Of a stretch of DNA of 64,000 nucleotides, positions 39,982 to 48,652 are shown in pieces. Numbering within the stretch: the first letter of the stretch is position 1; each line of letters starts with the position of its first letter. This DNA comes from Mycolicibacterium novocastrense (GTDB lineage: Bacteria; Actinomycetota; Actinomycetes; Mycobacteriales; Mycobacteriaceae): NCBI RefSeq assembly GCF_001570485.1, contig NZ_BCTA01000078.1, forward strand, positions 1 through 64,000, given 5' to 3'. Made by a program: the position numbers and the translations under genes. The notes below the pieces were generated by a model, which did not search any database, was not told where the DNA came from, and saw only the letters and a program-made list of their open reading frames with translations.

Positions 39982-41478
39982 ATGACCAAGGCCGAGGATT
40001 GGCATGCCACGCTCGACGAGCTGTCGCGGCGGCGTCAGACCGCGTACGACATGGGGGGCGCCGAGCGGGTCGCCAAGCACCGCGACAAGGGCAAGCTCGA
40101 CGCCCGCGCGCGCATCGAGTATCTGCTCGACAAGGGCACGTTCCGCGAGTTCGGCACGCTGGTCGGCGGTGACATCGCCGCCGACGGCATCGTCGCCGGC
40201 TCCGGCTATCTCGACGGCAAGCCGGTGATGATCGGCGCCGAGGATTTCACGACCCTGGCGGGCAGCATCGGCCCGGGCGGAAACGCCAAACGGTACCGAT
40301 TGGCGGAGTTGGCCGTGCGCGACAAGGTGCCGCTGGTGATGCTGCTGGAGGGTGCGGGATTCCGTCCCAGCGGCGAACACTACGGCCGCACCCCGACCGA
40401 TCTTCTCGCCCAGGCTCAGTGTTCGGGCAAGGTGCCGATGGTCGCCGGCCTGCTCGGGCCGTCCGCCGGACATGGCGCGCTGGTCGCTCCGGTCTGCGAC
40501 TGGACGATCATGAGCCGCCAGGGCGCCATCTTCACCGCGGGTCCGCCCGTGGTGAAAGAATCGACGGGCGAGGACATCTCGAAAGAGGATCTCGGCGGTC
40601 CCACGGTGGCCCTCGCGAGCGGTGTGATCCACAACCTGGCCGAGGACGACGAAGCGGTGCTCGACGACATCCGCCGCTACCTGTCGTACTTCCCGGCCAG
40701 CGCGTGGTCCTACCCGGAGTCGCTTCCCGCCGACGAAGCGACCGCCCCGCGGACCACCCCGGAGTTGCTCGAACTGGTCCCCCGCGGCAACCGGCGCGTC
40801 TACGACATGCGGCGCGTCCTCGACGTCGTCTTCGACCGCCCCGACTGGTTCGAGATCCAGCCGAAGTTCGGGCCCGCGATCATCTGCGCGCTGGCCCATC
40901 TCGGCGGCCACCCGGTTGCGGTGGTTGCCAACCAACCGCAGGTGATCGCCGGTTCCATCGACGCAGACGCCGCGGACAAGGCGGCGCATTTCATCACGGT
41001 CGCCGACTCGTTTCACCTGCCGATCGTCTTCCTCGCCGACAACCCGGGCATGCTGCCGGGCAGCCGATCGGAGAAGTCGGGCGTGCTGCGCAGCGGTGCG
41101 CGGATGTTCGCCGCGCAGACCGCCGCGACGACCATCAAGCTGCACGTCACGCTGCGCAAGGCATACGGTTTCGGCTCGATGGTGATGTCGCTGTTGGGAT
41201 TTGACAACCAGAGCGCAACGTTCGCATACCCGGGCGCGACGATGGGCGCGATGAGCGCGGCCGCCCTCAGCAAGGCGTCACACGCCGCCGAGGATGTCGA
41301 GGCGCGGCTTCGGCAGATGGAAGTCGAAGCGTCGTTCCGGTCGGCCGGCCACCTCGGCTTCGACGACCTGATCCATCCCGAGGAGACCCGCAACGCTCTG
41401 CTGTGGGGGCTGCAGCGGGCGGTCTACAGCCGCCAGGCCGCAGCCGAACCGGTGGCCCGCACGGTCATCACGCCCTGA
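39982..41478 (+). CDS. Acyl-CoA carboxylase carboxyltransferase (beta) subunit
   Basis: The 498-residue protein has two crotonase-fold halves, N-terminal with GGSIGPGGNAKR-type oxyanion loop and LLEGAGFRPSGEH, C-terminal with FLADNPGMLPGSRSEKSG and GFGSMVMSLLGFD. It transfers carboxyl from biotin to an acyl-CoA. No biotin carboxylase or BCCP gene is present in this window, so it must use one from elsewhere or act as decarboxylase. ATG 39982 follows CAGGAG. Confidence 0.92.
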   Translation: MTKAEDWHATLDELSRRRQTAYDMGGAERVAKHRDKGKLDARARIEYLLDKGTFREFGTLVGGDIAADGIVAGSGYLDGKPVMIGAEDFTTLAGSIGPGGNAKRYRLAELAVRDKVPLVMLLEGAGFRPSGEHYGRTPTDLLAQAQCSGKVPMVAGLLGPSAGHGALVAPVCDWTIMSRQGAIFTAGPPVVKESTGEDISKEDLGGPTVALASGVIHNLAEDDEAVLDDIRRYLSYFPASAWSYPESLPADEATAPRTTPELLELVPRGNRRVYDMRRVLDVVFDRPDWFEIQPKFGPAIICALAHLGGHPVAVVANQPQVIAGSIDADAADKAAHFITVADSFHLPIVFLADNPGMLPGSRSEKSGVLRSGARMFAAQTAATTIKLHVTLRKAYGFGSMVMSLLGFDNQSATFAYPGATMGAMSAAALSKASHAAEDVEARLRQMEVEASFRSAGHLGFDDLIHPEETRNALLWGLQRAVYSRQAAAEPVARTVITP

Positions 41479-41493
41479 CCTCGCGGGTTTGCG

Positions 41494-41616
41494 CGAGCGT
41501 GCGTGTTTGCACACGACACGCGGCAAATATTCAGCACTACACGCACTTTCGGGCGCGACGACCGTGCGCGTACTGCGCACTTTCCGCGGCGCGTCGTGTG
41601 CAAACACGCACGCTCG
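41494..41616. repeat. 28-base inverted repeat with nested hairpin
   Basis: Arms 41494-41521 and 41589-41616 (28 bases, one wobble) start CGAGCGTGCGTGTTTGCACACG. The 67-base interior contains a second perfect hairpin, GTGCGC and GCGCAC around GTACT (41564-41580). It lies between convergent genes and belongs to the GCGAGCG..GTGTTTGC group seen at 32728 and 58124. Confidence 0.8.
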
Positions 41617-41667
41617 CCGAGATGGGGCTAGCTGACGCCGCTCGCCGAGATGGGGCCAGCTCACGCC
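41612..41667. repeat. 28-base tandem duplication across the end of an LLM gene
   Basis: 41612-41639 and 41640-41667 are copies of a 28-base unit beginning GCTCGCCGAGATGGGG with 2 differences. The second copy includes the stop codon of the LLM gene, the first overlaps the right arm of the inverted repeat. Confidence 0.8.
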
Positions 41668-42704
41668 GATGCGCGGTAGGCGGCGACGATCGGCTCGAGT
41701 TCGTCGGGCGTCGCGCCGTGCATGATGAGCGCGTCGGCGCCGTAGTCGAACTCCTTGCGGATGCGCTCGACGCACTGCTGGGCCGACCCGGTGGCCGACG
41801 GCTCCAGCCATTCGTCGGGTATCAGCGTCGCGATGTGCTCGATCTGTTCGGCTGACGCCTTGTGGTCGATTCCGCCGGGAATCGACTGTACGACCTTGTC
41901 GTCGCGGAAGCGCTGCAGCACAGCGGGATCCCAGCCGTTCGTCTTGACCAGTAGATCACCATAGCCCTGCAGATAGGTGGCCAGCCGGGCGACTGTCTTC
42001 TTCAGTCGCAGCTCCTCGGGCAGATGGTCGCCGACCGTGGCGAAACACGACCACACCCGGACCGCCGACGGATCGCGGCCCGCTTTTTCTGCGGCGTCCT
42101 TGACGGTCTTGACCGCGCGCTGCAGCGTCTCCGGAGTGAAGTAGGTGTGCAGGATTACGTCGTCGAACGCCCGACCCCCGAGCGCCAGCGTCTGCGGGCC
42201 GAACGCCACGACCGCCAGCCGGATGTCTTCGCGGAAGTCCGGATCCAGGAACAGAACCTGGTACTTGCCGATCGGTCCGTCGTGGTTGAAGATCACCTCG
42301 CCCTGCCACAGCCGACGCATGACGTTGGCGAAATCCTCCATCTGCGCGGTCGTGACCGACGGGATCCCGAACGCCGCGTACATCGCCGCGACCCCGCGCC
42401 CGATGCCCAGCGTGAAGCGCCCGCCCGAGAGCCGGTGCATCGTCGTCGCCCACGATCCGGTGATCAGCGGGTGCCTGGTGTTGTGATTCGTTGCCGCCGT
42501 GGCGATCTGCATGCGCGACGTGACCGCGCACGCCGCGCCGACGAGCGATGACGCCTCCTTGACGTTCCATCGCTCGGAGATGAACGCGGTGCCGAACCCG
42601 AGCTCCTCGCCCCGACGGGCCTCGTCCATCAGCGTTGCCGGGCCGTCGCCCCCGGCGCCGGCCAACAAGTAGTAGCCCAGTTCGTCGAGCACAGATTCGG
42701 TCAC
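41661..42704 (-). CDS. LLM-class F420-dependent oxidoreductase (MSMEG_2249-type)
   Basis: The 347-residue protein has LGYYLLAG...MDEARRGEELGFGTAFISERWNVKEASSL and IATAATNHNTRHPLITGSWATTMHRLSGGRFTLGIGRG, fitting the TIGR03857 family (MSMEG_2249). GTG 42704 follows AAGGAG and overlaps the SnoaL stop as GTGA. Last gene of a five-gene operon starting at the BVMO gene. Confidence 0.9.
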   Translation of the reverse strand: MTESVLDELGYYLLAGAGGDGPATLMDEARRGEELGFGTAFISERWNVKEASSLVGAACAVTSRMQIATAATNHNTRHPLITGSWATTMHRLSGGRFTLGIGRGVAAMYAAFGIPSVTTAQMEDFANVMRRLWQGEVIFNHDGPIGKYQVLFLDPDFREDIRLAVVAFGPQTLALGGRAFDDVILHTYFTPETLQRAVKTVKDAAEKAGRDPSAVRVWSCFATVGDHLPEELRLKKTVARLATYLQGYGDLLVKTNGWDPAVLQRFRDDKVVQSIPGGIDHKASAEQIEHIATLIPDEWLEPSATGSAQQCVERIRKEFDYGADALIMHGATPDELEPIVAAYRASA

Positions 42705-43078
42705 GTCCAGACTCCTTGCTTGTAGCCGCAGTTCCACACCTCGACGATCCTGCCGTCGACCACCCGGAAGACTTCCATACTGCCGATCGTGGTCTGCGTC
42801 CCGTCCTTCATCTTGATCGGGGACTGGTAGACGATCGCGACGTGCTCCCCGTCATCACCGGCCACCACCAGGTTGAGGTCGAACCGGATGCTCTCCGACA
42901 CATTCCACATGTCCACCACCCGAGCCACCGCCTGTTCATGGGTCAAGACATGCGCCGGCTCACCGACCTCGTGACGAATCACCGTCTCGCCCAACAGCTC
43001 GTCGGCCAGTCCAAAGTCCGCCTTGTTCCACGCCACCAGGTTGTACAGCTCCACCACCTCACGCGCGGACCGGCTCAT
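42701..43078 (-). CDS. SnoaL-like (NTF2-fold) protein
   Basis: The 125-residue NTF2-fold protein has VVELYNLVAWNKADFGLADELLGETVIRHE and the strands IGSMEVFRVVDGRIVEVWNCGY. Such proteins are small isomerases, hydrolases or lyases in steroid, polyketide and aromatic pathways. ATG 43078 overlaps the upstream stop by one base (TGATG). Confidence 0.85.
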   Translation of the reverse strand: MSRSAREVVELYNLVAWNKADFGLADELLGETVIRHEVGEPAHVLTHEQAVARVVDMWNVSESIRFDLNLVVAGDDGEHVAIVYQSPIKMKDGTQTTIGSMEVFRVVDGRIVEVWNCGYKQGVWT

Positions 43079-44139
43079 CAGAACACCTCCAGAGCGCCGA
43101 TGGCGTCGATCGCGGCCACCGCACGGTCGGTCAGCGTCAGGCACAGGCGGCGGGACCGTTCCGGCAGCGCATCCCACCCGTTGAGCGTGATGACCGGCAA
43201 CACCATCAGATAGACGGCCGCAAAACGATAGTGCCGCCACGCCTCGTCGAATCCGTACGAGGCGCCGTGCGCGGCGACGTGCTCGAGATACTCACGCAGC
43301 AGCACCTCGTCGTGACCTTCGCGCACCGCAGTCGGCAGGCCCTGGGTGACGAGGTAGGCCACGTCGGCCGCACCGGCGCCGCGGGCAGCGAACTGGAAGT
43401 CCACCACCTTCATCGCGTCACCCGAGAAGAAGAGGTTGTCGGCCCGGATATCCCCGTGCAGCAACATGTCCCGTTCGGCGAGCGCGGGCAGTGCCGCGAC
43501 CGCGCGTTCGGCGAAATGTTCGGCGAACGCGGCCACCGCCGGCGACACGTTCACCGAGGTGTGCGCGCGGTAGACCTCCCACCCCGGCCCGAACGCCGGC
43601 AGCAGCAGGTCCCGCGCGATCGGGGTGTCGATGCTCGGAAACTGCTCCAGCACGGCGGGTTCGCCCGACCACGCGTGCAGACCTGCCAGTTGTCGGATGC
43701 AGGTGCGGGCGCGATCCATGGACAGCCCGGCCAGATGGTCGGCGTTGTCCCACTCCGAGAGGTCCTCGAGCAGCAGCACGAAATCGACGCCGCCATCGGC
43801 GATGCGGGCGGTATACACCCGCGGTGTGTCCATCGGCGCGCGCCCGGCGACGTCGCGGTAAAAGGACAACTCGCGCCGGTATCCGCCCAGCAACTCCATC
43901 GCACCGCGAGCTTCCGACACCGCGGGAAGCTTCGCGATCAGGGTCGGAGGCACCGCGGTTCCGCTCAGGTGCAACCGGTACAGCAGCGACGAGAAGCCGC
44001 TGTCCATCGCAATCTGCTCGGCCCGGACATCGTCGACCGTCGCGCCGTCCAGCCCTGCGTCGGCGCGCAGCACCCCGGTCAACCAGGCGGCATCGAGCTC
44101 ATCGATGCCGCCCGGTACCGCTGCCATACTCGTCGTCAT
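43078..44139 (-). CDS. Phosphotransferase-family (APH/ecdysteroid-kinase-like) protein
   Basis: The 353-residue protein has LLYRLHLSG, LLHGDIRADNLFF (catalytic Asp) and VVDFQFAARGAGAADVAYLVTQG (Mg-binding). It resembles APH/EcKinase-like kinases found with steroid or lipid degradation genes. ATG 44139 follows AGGAG; it shares a base with the hydrolase stop (TGATG). Confidence 0.85.
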   Translation of the reverse strand: MTTSMAAVPGGIDELDAAWLTGVLRADAGLDGATVDDVRAEQIAMDSGFSSLLYRLHLSGTAVPPTLIAKLPAVSEARGAMELLGGYRRELSFYRDVAGRAPMDTPRVYTARIADGGVDFVLLLEDLSEWDNADHLAGLSMDRARTCIRQLAGLHAWSGEPAVLEQFPSIDTPIARDLLLPAFGPGWEVYRAHTSVNVSPAVAAFAEHFAERAVAALPALAERDMLLHGDIRADNLFFSGDAMKVVDFQFAARGAGAADVAYLVTQGLPTAVREGHDEVLLREYLEHVAAHGASYGFDEAWRHYRFAAVYLMVLPVITLNGWDALPERSRRLCLTLTDRAVAAIDAIGALEVF

Positions 44140-45251
44140 CAACCGACTCCTTCCCTGACTGCCCCGAGAAAGCGTTCCGACGCTCGCTGCACACCGCCCG
44201 CGAACAGGTGGCCGACGTGGCTACCCCGATGCCAGTACAGGTCGCCGCCCCACCGCTCGTGCAGTCGCTCTGCCGGTTCCCGTCGCGCCATCTGGTCGTG
44301 CCACGCACCGACGATGAGCCGGCGCTCGGGCGGGGCCGTCGGTTCGACCGCCTGATAATCCACGACCGACATCACGCGCTCGACGGGCTCTGACCGCATC
44401 AGTTTCACCGTGTCGCGCACCGACGGACCCCACCGCCCCAAGTGTCCGGCGATCATCGCGTTGAGCCCGAAGATCGGCGTGTAGACCGCGACGGCGTCGA
44501 CATCCTCGAGGTGTGACACCAGACCCGCCACCGGGCTGCCCATCGAAACCCCTGACAACGCAACGGCGCTCGCTTGCGGTCGAAGCCAACGGAGCACCGC
44601 CCGCACCTCCGACACCACGCGGATCATGCCCGCCAGGTTGTTCAGCGGGTCCATGTTCGGATAGGTCGGCCACCGCTCACGCCGAACCCCACAGCCCGGC
44701 TGCACCGGCAGCGCGATGTTGTATCCGAGCTGCTCCTGCAGCCGACGAGCCCTCGAGAACACCAAATCGATCGGCAGCCCCTGGCCGGCCCCGTGCACCC
44801 AAACCAGCCACGGCCGCGGCTCCTCGCCACTGCGACACAGATGCACCACCGCGGTGGCCGGCCCGCCGAATCCCTCGGCGGCCAACGACTCTGGCAGGTG
44901 GGGATCGTGTTCGAAGGTCAGTTGCTCGTACCGGGATCTGCCGAACCGGCGCCGGCGGATCGTCTGCGGCTGCAGCTCATCCGGTGCGACGTGGACGCCG
45001 GCCATGCCCAATTCGGCCAGCTCGTCGGCCGCGCCGGTACACGACTCGAGCGTGCGCTCCAGTCTGGGCGGGGACGCGGTCAGCGTCATCCCCGTCAGGG
45101 CAAGTTCGTCGAGCACTACCTCGCCGAATTGCCGGGCACCCCTGCGGGACAACGGCTTCCAATCGTCGTGTCCGGCGACGGCGGCGTGCGCCCGCGGCAT
45201 TACGCCTGCGAAGTCCCGACCGATACGGTACGCGCGCTCGGCCGTTCTCAT
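44139..45251 (-). CDS. Alpha/beta hydrolase
   Basis: The 370-residue protein has an N-terminal extension (about 1-130), then LVWVHGAGQGLPIDLVFSR (oxyanion HG), nucleophile elbow GVSMGS, and a catalytic His in HRGSHVGHL. It may hydrolyse the ester or lactone made by the BVMO encoded just before it (ATGA overlap), a frequent pairing. Confidence 0.85.
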   Translation of the reverse strand: MRTAERAYRIGRDFAGVMPRAHAAVAGHDDWKPLSRRGARQFGEVVLDELALTGMTLTASPPRLERTLESCTGAADELAELGMAGVHVAPDELQPQTIRRRRFGRSRYEQLTFEHDPHLPESLAAEGFGGPATAVVHLCRSGEEPRPWLVWVHGAGQGLPIDLVFSRARRLQEQLGYNIALPVQPGCGVRRERWPTYPNMDPLNNLAGMIRVVSEVRAVLRWLRPQASAVALSGVSMGSPVAGLVSHLEDVDAVAVYTPIFGLNAMIAGHLGRWGPSVRDTVKLMRSEPVERVMSVVDYQAVEPTAPPERRLIVGAWHDQMARREPAERLHERWGGDLYWHRGSHVGHLFAGGVQRASERFLGAVREGVG

Positions 45252-46873
45252 GCCAGCTTGAACCCGGTGTAGCCGGCATCGGCGACCTCGTCACAGCGAC
45301 GCCGATACTCCGGAATGCCCGCGGTGTAACCCATGTACATCCGCTTCTTGCCGGGCACGTTACCGCCGTTGTACCAGGAGTTGCACGACGGATGGTCGAG
45401 CACCGTCGGCGCCACGAGCGATGTCGCGTGGTCGATCCACTCGCGTTGGGCCTCGGGTAGCGCCTCGATGCTCCGATACCCGTGAGCGCTCAGGTAGCCG
45501 ATGCACTCGCCGATCCAGTCGACGTGCTGTTCGAGGGCTGTCACGTAATTGCTTGCCGGAGCGGGGCTTCCGGGCGCCTGGATGATGAACAGGTTCGGGA
45601 AGCCCGCCACCGCGATACCGAGGTAGGCGTATGGCCCCTCGTTCGTCCAGAAGTCTCCGAGTGACATCCCGTCGCGCCCGGTCACCGCGATTCGCGTCAT
45701 CGCCCCGGTCATCGCGTCGAAGCCGGTGGCGTAGATGATGACGTCGAGATCGTGATCGCCCTGTTCGGTGCGGATTCCGGTCGCGGTGACCTCCACGATC
45801 GGTTCCTTGCGCAGGTCCACGAGTGTGACGTTGTCGCGGTTGAACGTCTCGTAATAGCCCTGGTCGATGATGGGGCGTTTACACCCGAACGGGTGTGTCG
45901 GGGTCAGCGCCGCTGCGGTCTCCGGATTCTTGACGATGCGCGCCACCGCCTCGCCGTAGAGTTTGGCCGCCATCTGGTTGGCCTCGATGTCGAAGAAGAC
46001 GTCGCCCCAGCTGAGCGCACCGATGATGCCGCCCTCCTCGACGGCGCGCAGTTGTTCCTCGCGCGATGCGGACTTCAGCGGCGGTTTGGTCATCATTTCG
46101 AACATCACCGAGAATGCGCTCAGCCGGGCCGCACCCACCGCGTGTTCTCGTTGCGCCGCGCGGATCTCGGCGTAATTGGCCTTGAGCTCGTCGAGTTCGC
46201 CGTCGTCGAACGGGCGGACCTCCCACGGCAGCGTGTAGGCCGGCGATCGCTGGAACACGGTGAGGTGGCCGGCCTGTTGGGCCACGACCGGGATCAGTTG
46301 CACACCGGTGGAACCGGTTCCGATCACGCCCACCCGCTTGCCGGTCAGGTCGACATCCTGCTTCGGCCAGCGACTGGTGAACAGCGAGAGCCCCTCGAAG
46401 GCGCCCATACCGGGTATCTCCGGTTCCTTCGGGACCGACAGGATCCCCGTCGCCGCGACGACGAACGGTGCCACGAACACCTCCCCGTCTGCCGTCTGCA
46501 CCTCCCACTCAGAGGCGGCCTCGTCGAACGTCATCGCGGTGACCTCGGTATGGAACCGGATGTCGCGACGGAGATCGAGTCGGTCGGCGACGAAATTCAG
46601 GTACGCCTCGATCTCGGGCTGGCGAGGCATCGTCTCGGTCCATACCCACTCCTGCTGGATCTCCTCGGAGAAGCTGTAGGAGTACTCGATGCTCTCGATG
46701 TCACAGCGCGCGCCGGGATACCGGTTGAACAGCCATGTGCCCCCGACGTTCTCGGCCTTCTCGAGCACGACGGTGCGCAGCCCCTGCTCCCGCAGTCGAT
46801 GCAGCGCGTACAGACCGGCGAACCCGGCCCCGACGACGATCGCGTCGAAGCGGGCGGAGTCGGATGTCGTCAC
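45248..46873 (-). CDS. Baeyer-Villiger monooxygenase-like flavoprotein
   Basis: The 541-residue protein aligns along its length with phenylacetone/cyclohexanone monooxygenases: GAGFAGLYALHRL (FAD), GTGSTGVQLIPVV (NADPH), GSPAPASNYVTALEQHVDW and NVPGKKRMYMGY. In the Baeyer-Villiger fingerprint (FxGxxxHxxxWP) the His is Phe: FEGLSLFTSRWP. GTG 46873 follows GAGGG. First gene of a five-gene operon; the perfect palindrome at 46903-46923 is 29 bases upstream. Confidence 0.9.
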   Translation of the reverse strand: MTTSDSARFDAIVVGAGFAGLYALHRLREQGLRTVVLEKAENVGGTWLFNRYPGARCDIESIEYSYSFSEEIQQEWVWTETMPRQPEIEAYLNFVADRLDLRRDIRFHTEVTAMTFDEAASEWEVQTADGEVFVAPFVVAATGILSVPKEPEIPGMGAFEGLSLFTSRWPKQDVDLTGKRVGVIGTGSTGVQLIPVVAQQAGHLTVFQRSPAYTLPWEVRPFDDGELDELKANYAEIRAAQREHAVGAARLSAFSVMFEMMTKPPLKSASREEQLRAVEEGGIIGALSWGDVFFDIEANQMAAKLYGEAVARIVKNPETAAALTPTHPFGCKRPIIDQGYYETFNRDNVTLVDLRKEPIVEVTATGIRTEQGDHDLDVIIYATGFDAMTGAMTRIAVTGRDGMSLGDFWTNEGPYAYLGIAVAGFPNLFIIQAPGSPAPASNYVTALEQHVDWIGECIGYLSAHGYRSIEALPEAQREWIDHATSLVAPTVLDHPSCNSWYNGGNVPGKKRMYMGYTAGIPEYRRRCDEVADAGYTGFKLA

Positions 46874-46902
46874 AAGTAGGCCCTCACGTCCGGGAAGTGG
46901 AG

Positions 46903-46923
46903 ATACTGTAACTATTACAGTAT
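46903..46923. promoter_or_regulatory. ACTGTAA-palindrome site 2 (perfect)
   Basis: ATACTGTAA and TTACAGTAT are perfectly symmetric around CTA. It lies in the BVMO/Rieske divergent promoter and is the best copy of the motif. Confidence 0.8.
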
Positions 46924-46984
46924 TGCGCCGGACGGCTGGTGGGGTTTCGGAAACACCGCTCCGGTATGGCCCTTCCTGAAACCA

Positions 46985-47005
46985 CTACTGTAAGCTCTTC
47001 CATTA
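46985..47005. promoter_or_regulatory. ACTGTAA-palindrome half-site 3
   Basis: CTACTGTAA is intact (8 of 9) but the other half CTTCCATTA is poor. It lies 28 bases before the Rieske gene start and could be a weak second contact. Confidence 0.35.
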
Positions 47006-47032
47006 GTTCGCCGACTCGGGAGGCTGCCCGGC

Positions 47033-48031
47033 ATGAAAGTACCGTTCACCTGGAAGGTCACCGGCTGGTTCATGATCGGCTGGTCCGCGGAATTCCCCGC
47101 GGGCGAGACCCGGCCGCTGCGGTATTTCGGCGAGGATCTGGTGGCCTACCGCGACGAGGCAGGCGACCTGCATGTGCTGTCGGCGCACTGCCGGCACCTC
47201 GGTGCGCACATCGGCCACGGCGGCAAGGTCGTCGGCGACTGCGTCGAATGCCCCTTCCACGGTTGGCGGTGGGGGCCCGACGGCACCAACCGCTACATTC
47301 CCTACCAGCCCGACCGGCCCAACAAGGCGTTGCGGCTGCGCGTCTTTCCGGTGCGCGAACAATACGGCTGCGTGTTCGCCTGGCATCACCCCGAGGGCGA
47401 GCCACCGCGGTGGGAGCTGCCCGATCTGTTCCACAAATTCCCGCAATTCCCGACCGACGAGGACGCGTACTACCGCCCGTACCCGGAGTTTTCGAGTCGC
47501 GCGGAACGCGAACCGGTGCATCCGCAGATCGTCGCCGAGAACGGGCCGGACAGCGCGCACTTCCACTACGTGCATCATGCGACGGTCACCCCGAAGTGCC
47601 TCAACTGGGAGGTCGTCGACGAGGAGTGGCGGTTCCTGACGGGCTGGCCCGACGCCTCCAGCGACGACCCGGACAAGATGGCGCTCTACATCCACAGCCA
47701 CCTGTCCGGCCTCGGGTTCGCGATCAGCGCCTTCGAGGGCTCGTCGAACCACCGGCTGATCTTCGCGTGCACGCCGGTCGAGGACGGCTACTCGGACATG
47801 TTCTATTCGATCTGGTGGCCACGGCTACCCGGCGACACCTCCGACGTCCCGCCCGAGGAGGTCCGCCAGAAGGTCGAGCGCCAGTTCATGGGGACCGTCT
47901 GGGACGACCTGAACATCTGGCGCTACCAGGAGTACATCGAGAACCCGGCGCTGTCTCGCACAGACGCGAAACCGTATATGGCGCTTCGGAAGTGGGCGAC
48001 GCAGTTCTACGATGTTCCGGCGTCGGTGTGA
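47033..48031 (+). CDS. Rieske non-haem iron oxygenase (KshA-like)
   Basis: The 332-residue oxygenase has the Rieske [2Fe-2S] ligands Cys53, His55, Cys73, His76 (CRH...CPFH) and mononuclear iron ligands in NGPDSAHFHYVHH (Asn170, Asp173, His176, His181). This layout is that of KshA-type oxygenases acting on steroids or similar rings. No reductase partner is encoded nearby. Next gene starts with a GTGA overlap. Confidence 0.93.
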   Translation: MKVPFTWKVTGWFMIGWSAEFPAGETRPLRYFGEDLVAYRDEAGDLHVLSAHCRHLGAHIGHGGKVVGDCVECPFHGWRWGPDGTNRYIPYQPDRPNKALRLRVFPVREQYGCVFAWHHPEGEPPRWELPDLFHKFPQFPTDEDAYYRPYPEFSSRAEREPVHPQIVAENGPDSAHFHYVHHATVTPKCLNWEVVDEEWRFLTGWPDASSDDPDKMALYIHSHLSGLGFAISAFEGSSNHRLIFACTPVEDGYSDMFYSIWWPRLPGDTSDVPPEEVRQKVERQFMGTVWDDLNIWRYQEYIENPALSRTDAKPYMALRKWATQFYDVPASV

Positions 48032-48645
48032 GACCCGACCTCGCCGAGCTCGCCGCCCCGGGCCACACCGCGATCGTCACGCAGGAATGCCAGGGTGCGG
48101 TCGTCGGACCCGACGCAGGACTCAAGGTGCTGGCCGAGGAGGCCCGGCGCGAAGCGGTCCCCAACATCGGGAGGCTGCTGCCGGCGGCCCGCACCGCCGG
48201 TGTGACGGTGGTGCACTGCCTGGTCCAGCGGCGGCCCGACGGGCGCGGCGCCAACCACAACGCCAAGATCTTCCGGATGAGCGGTACCGCCGGCGATGCC
48301 ATCGCGCCCGGCACCCCGGGCGCCGAACTGCTGCCCGAGCTGGGGCCGGAGCCCTCCGACGTCGTGCTGCGGCGCTGGCACGGCATCGGCCCGATGGGCG
48401 GCACCGACCTCGACGCCGTGCTGCGCAATCTCGGGGTCTCGACGATCGTCGCCGTCGGAGTGTCGGTCAACGTCGCCATCACCAACCTGGTGATGGACGC
48501 CGTCAACGCCGCGTACCGGGTCGTGGTCCCGCGGGATGCGGTGGCCGGAATCCCCACCGACTACTCGAATGCGATCATCGACAACACGTTGTCGCTGCTG
48601 GCAACGATCACCACCACCGACGAGTTGATCGACACATGGAAGTAG
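48028..48645 (+). CDS. Isochorismatase-fold protein lacking its catalytic triad
   Basis: The 205-residue protein has the isochorismatase/cysteine-hydrolase fold, but the Asp-Lys-Cys triad appears changed: the Asp position reads Glu (VTQECQG), the Lys position Arg (LRRWHG), and the nucleophile Cys position Ala (GVSVNVAITN). It is probably not a cysteine hydrolase; binding or structural role is possible. GTG 48028, overlapping the Rieske stop. Confidence 0.8.
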   Translation: MRPDLAELAAPGHTAIVTQECQGAVVGPDAGLKVLAEEARREAVPNIGRLLPAARTAGVTVVHCLVQRRPDGRGANHNAKIFRMSGTAGDAIAPGTPGAELLPELGPEPSDVVLRRWHGIGPMGGTDLDAVLRNLGVSTIVAVGVSVNVAITNLVMDAVNAAYRVVVPRDAVAGIPTDYSNAIIDNTLSLLATITTTDELIDTWK

Positions 48646-48652
48646 CCGCGCA

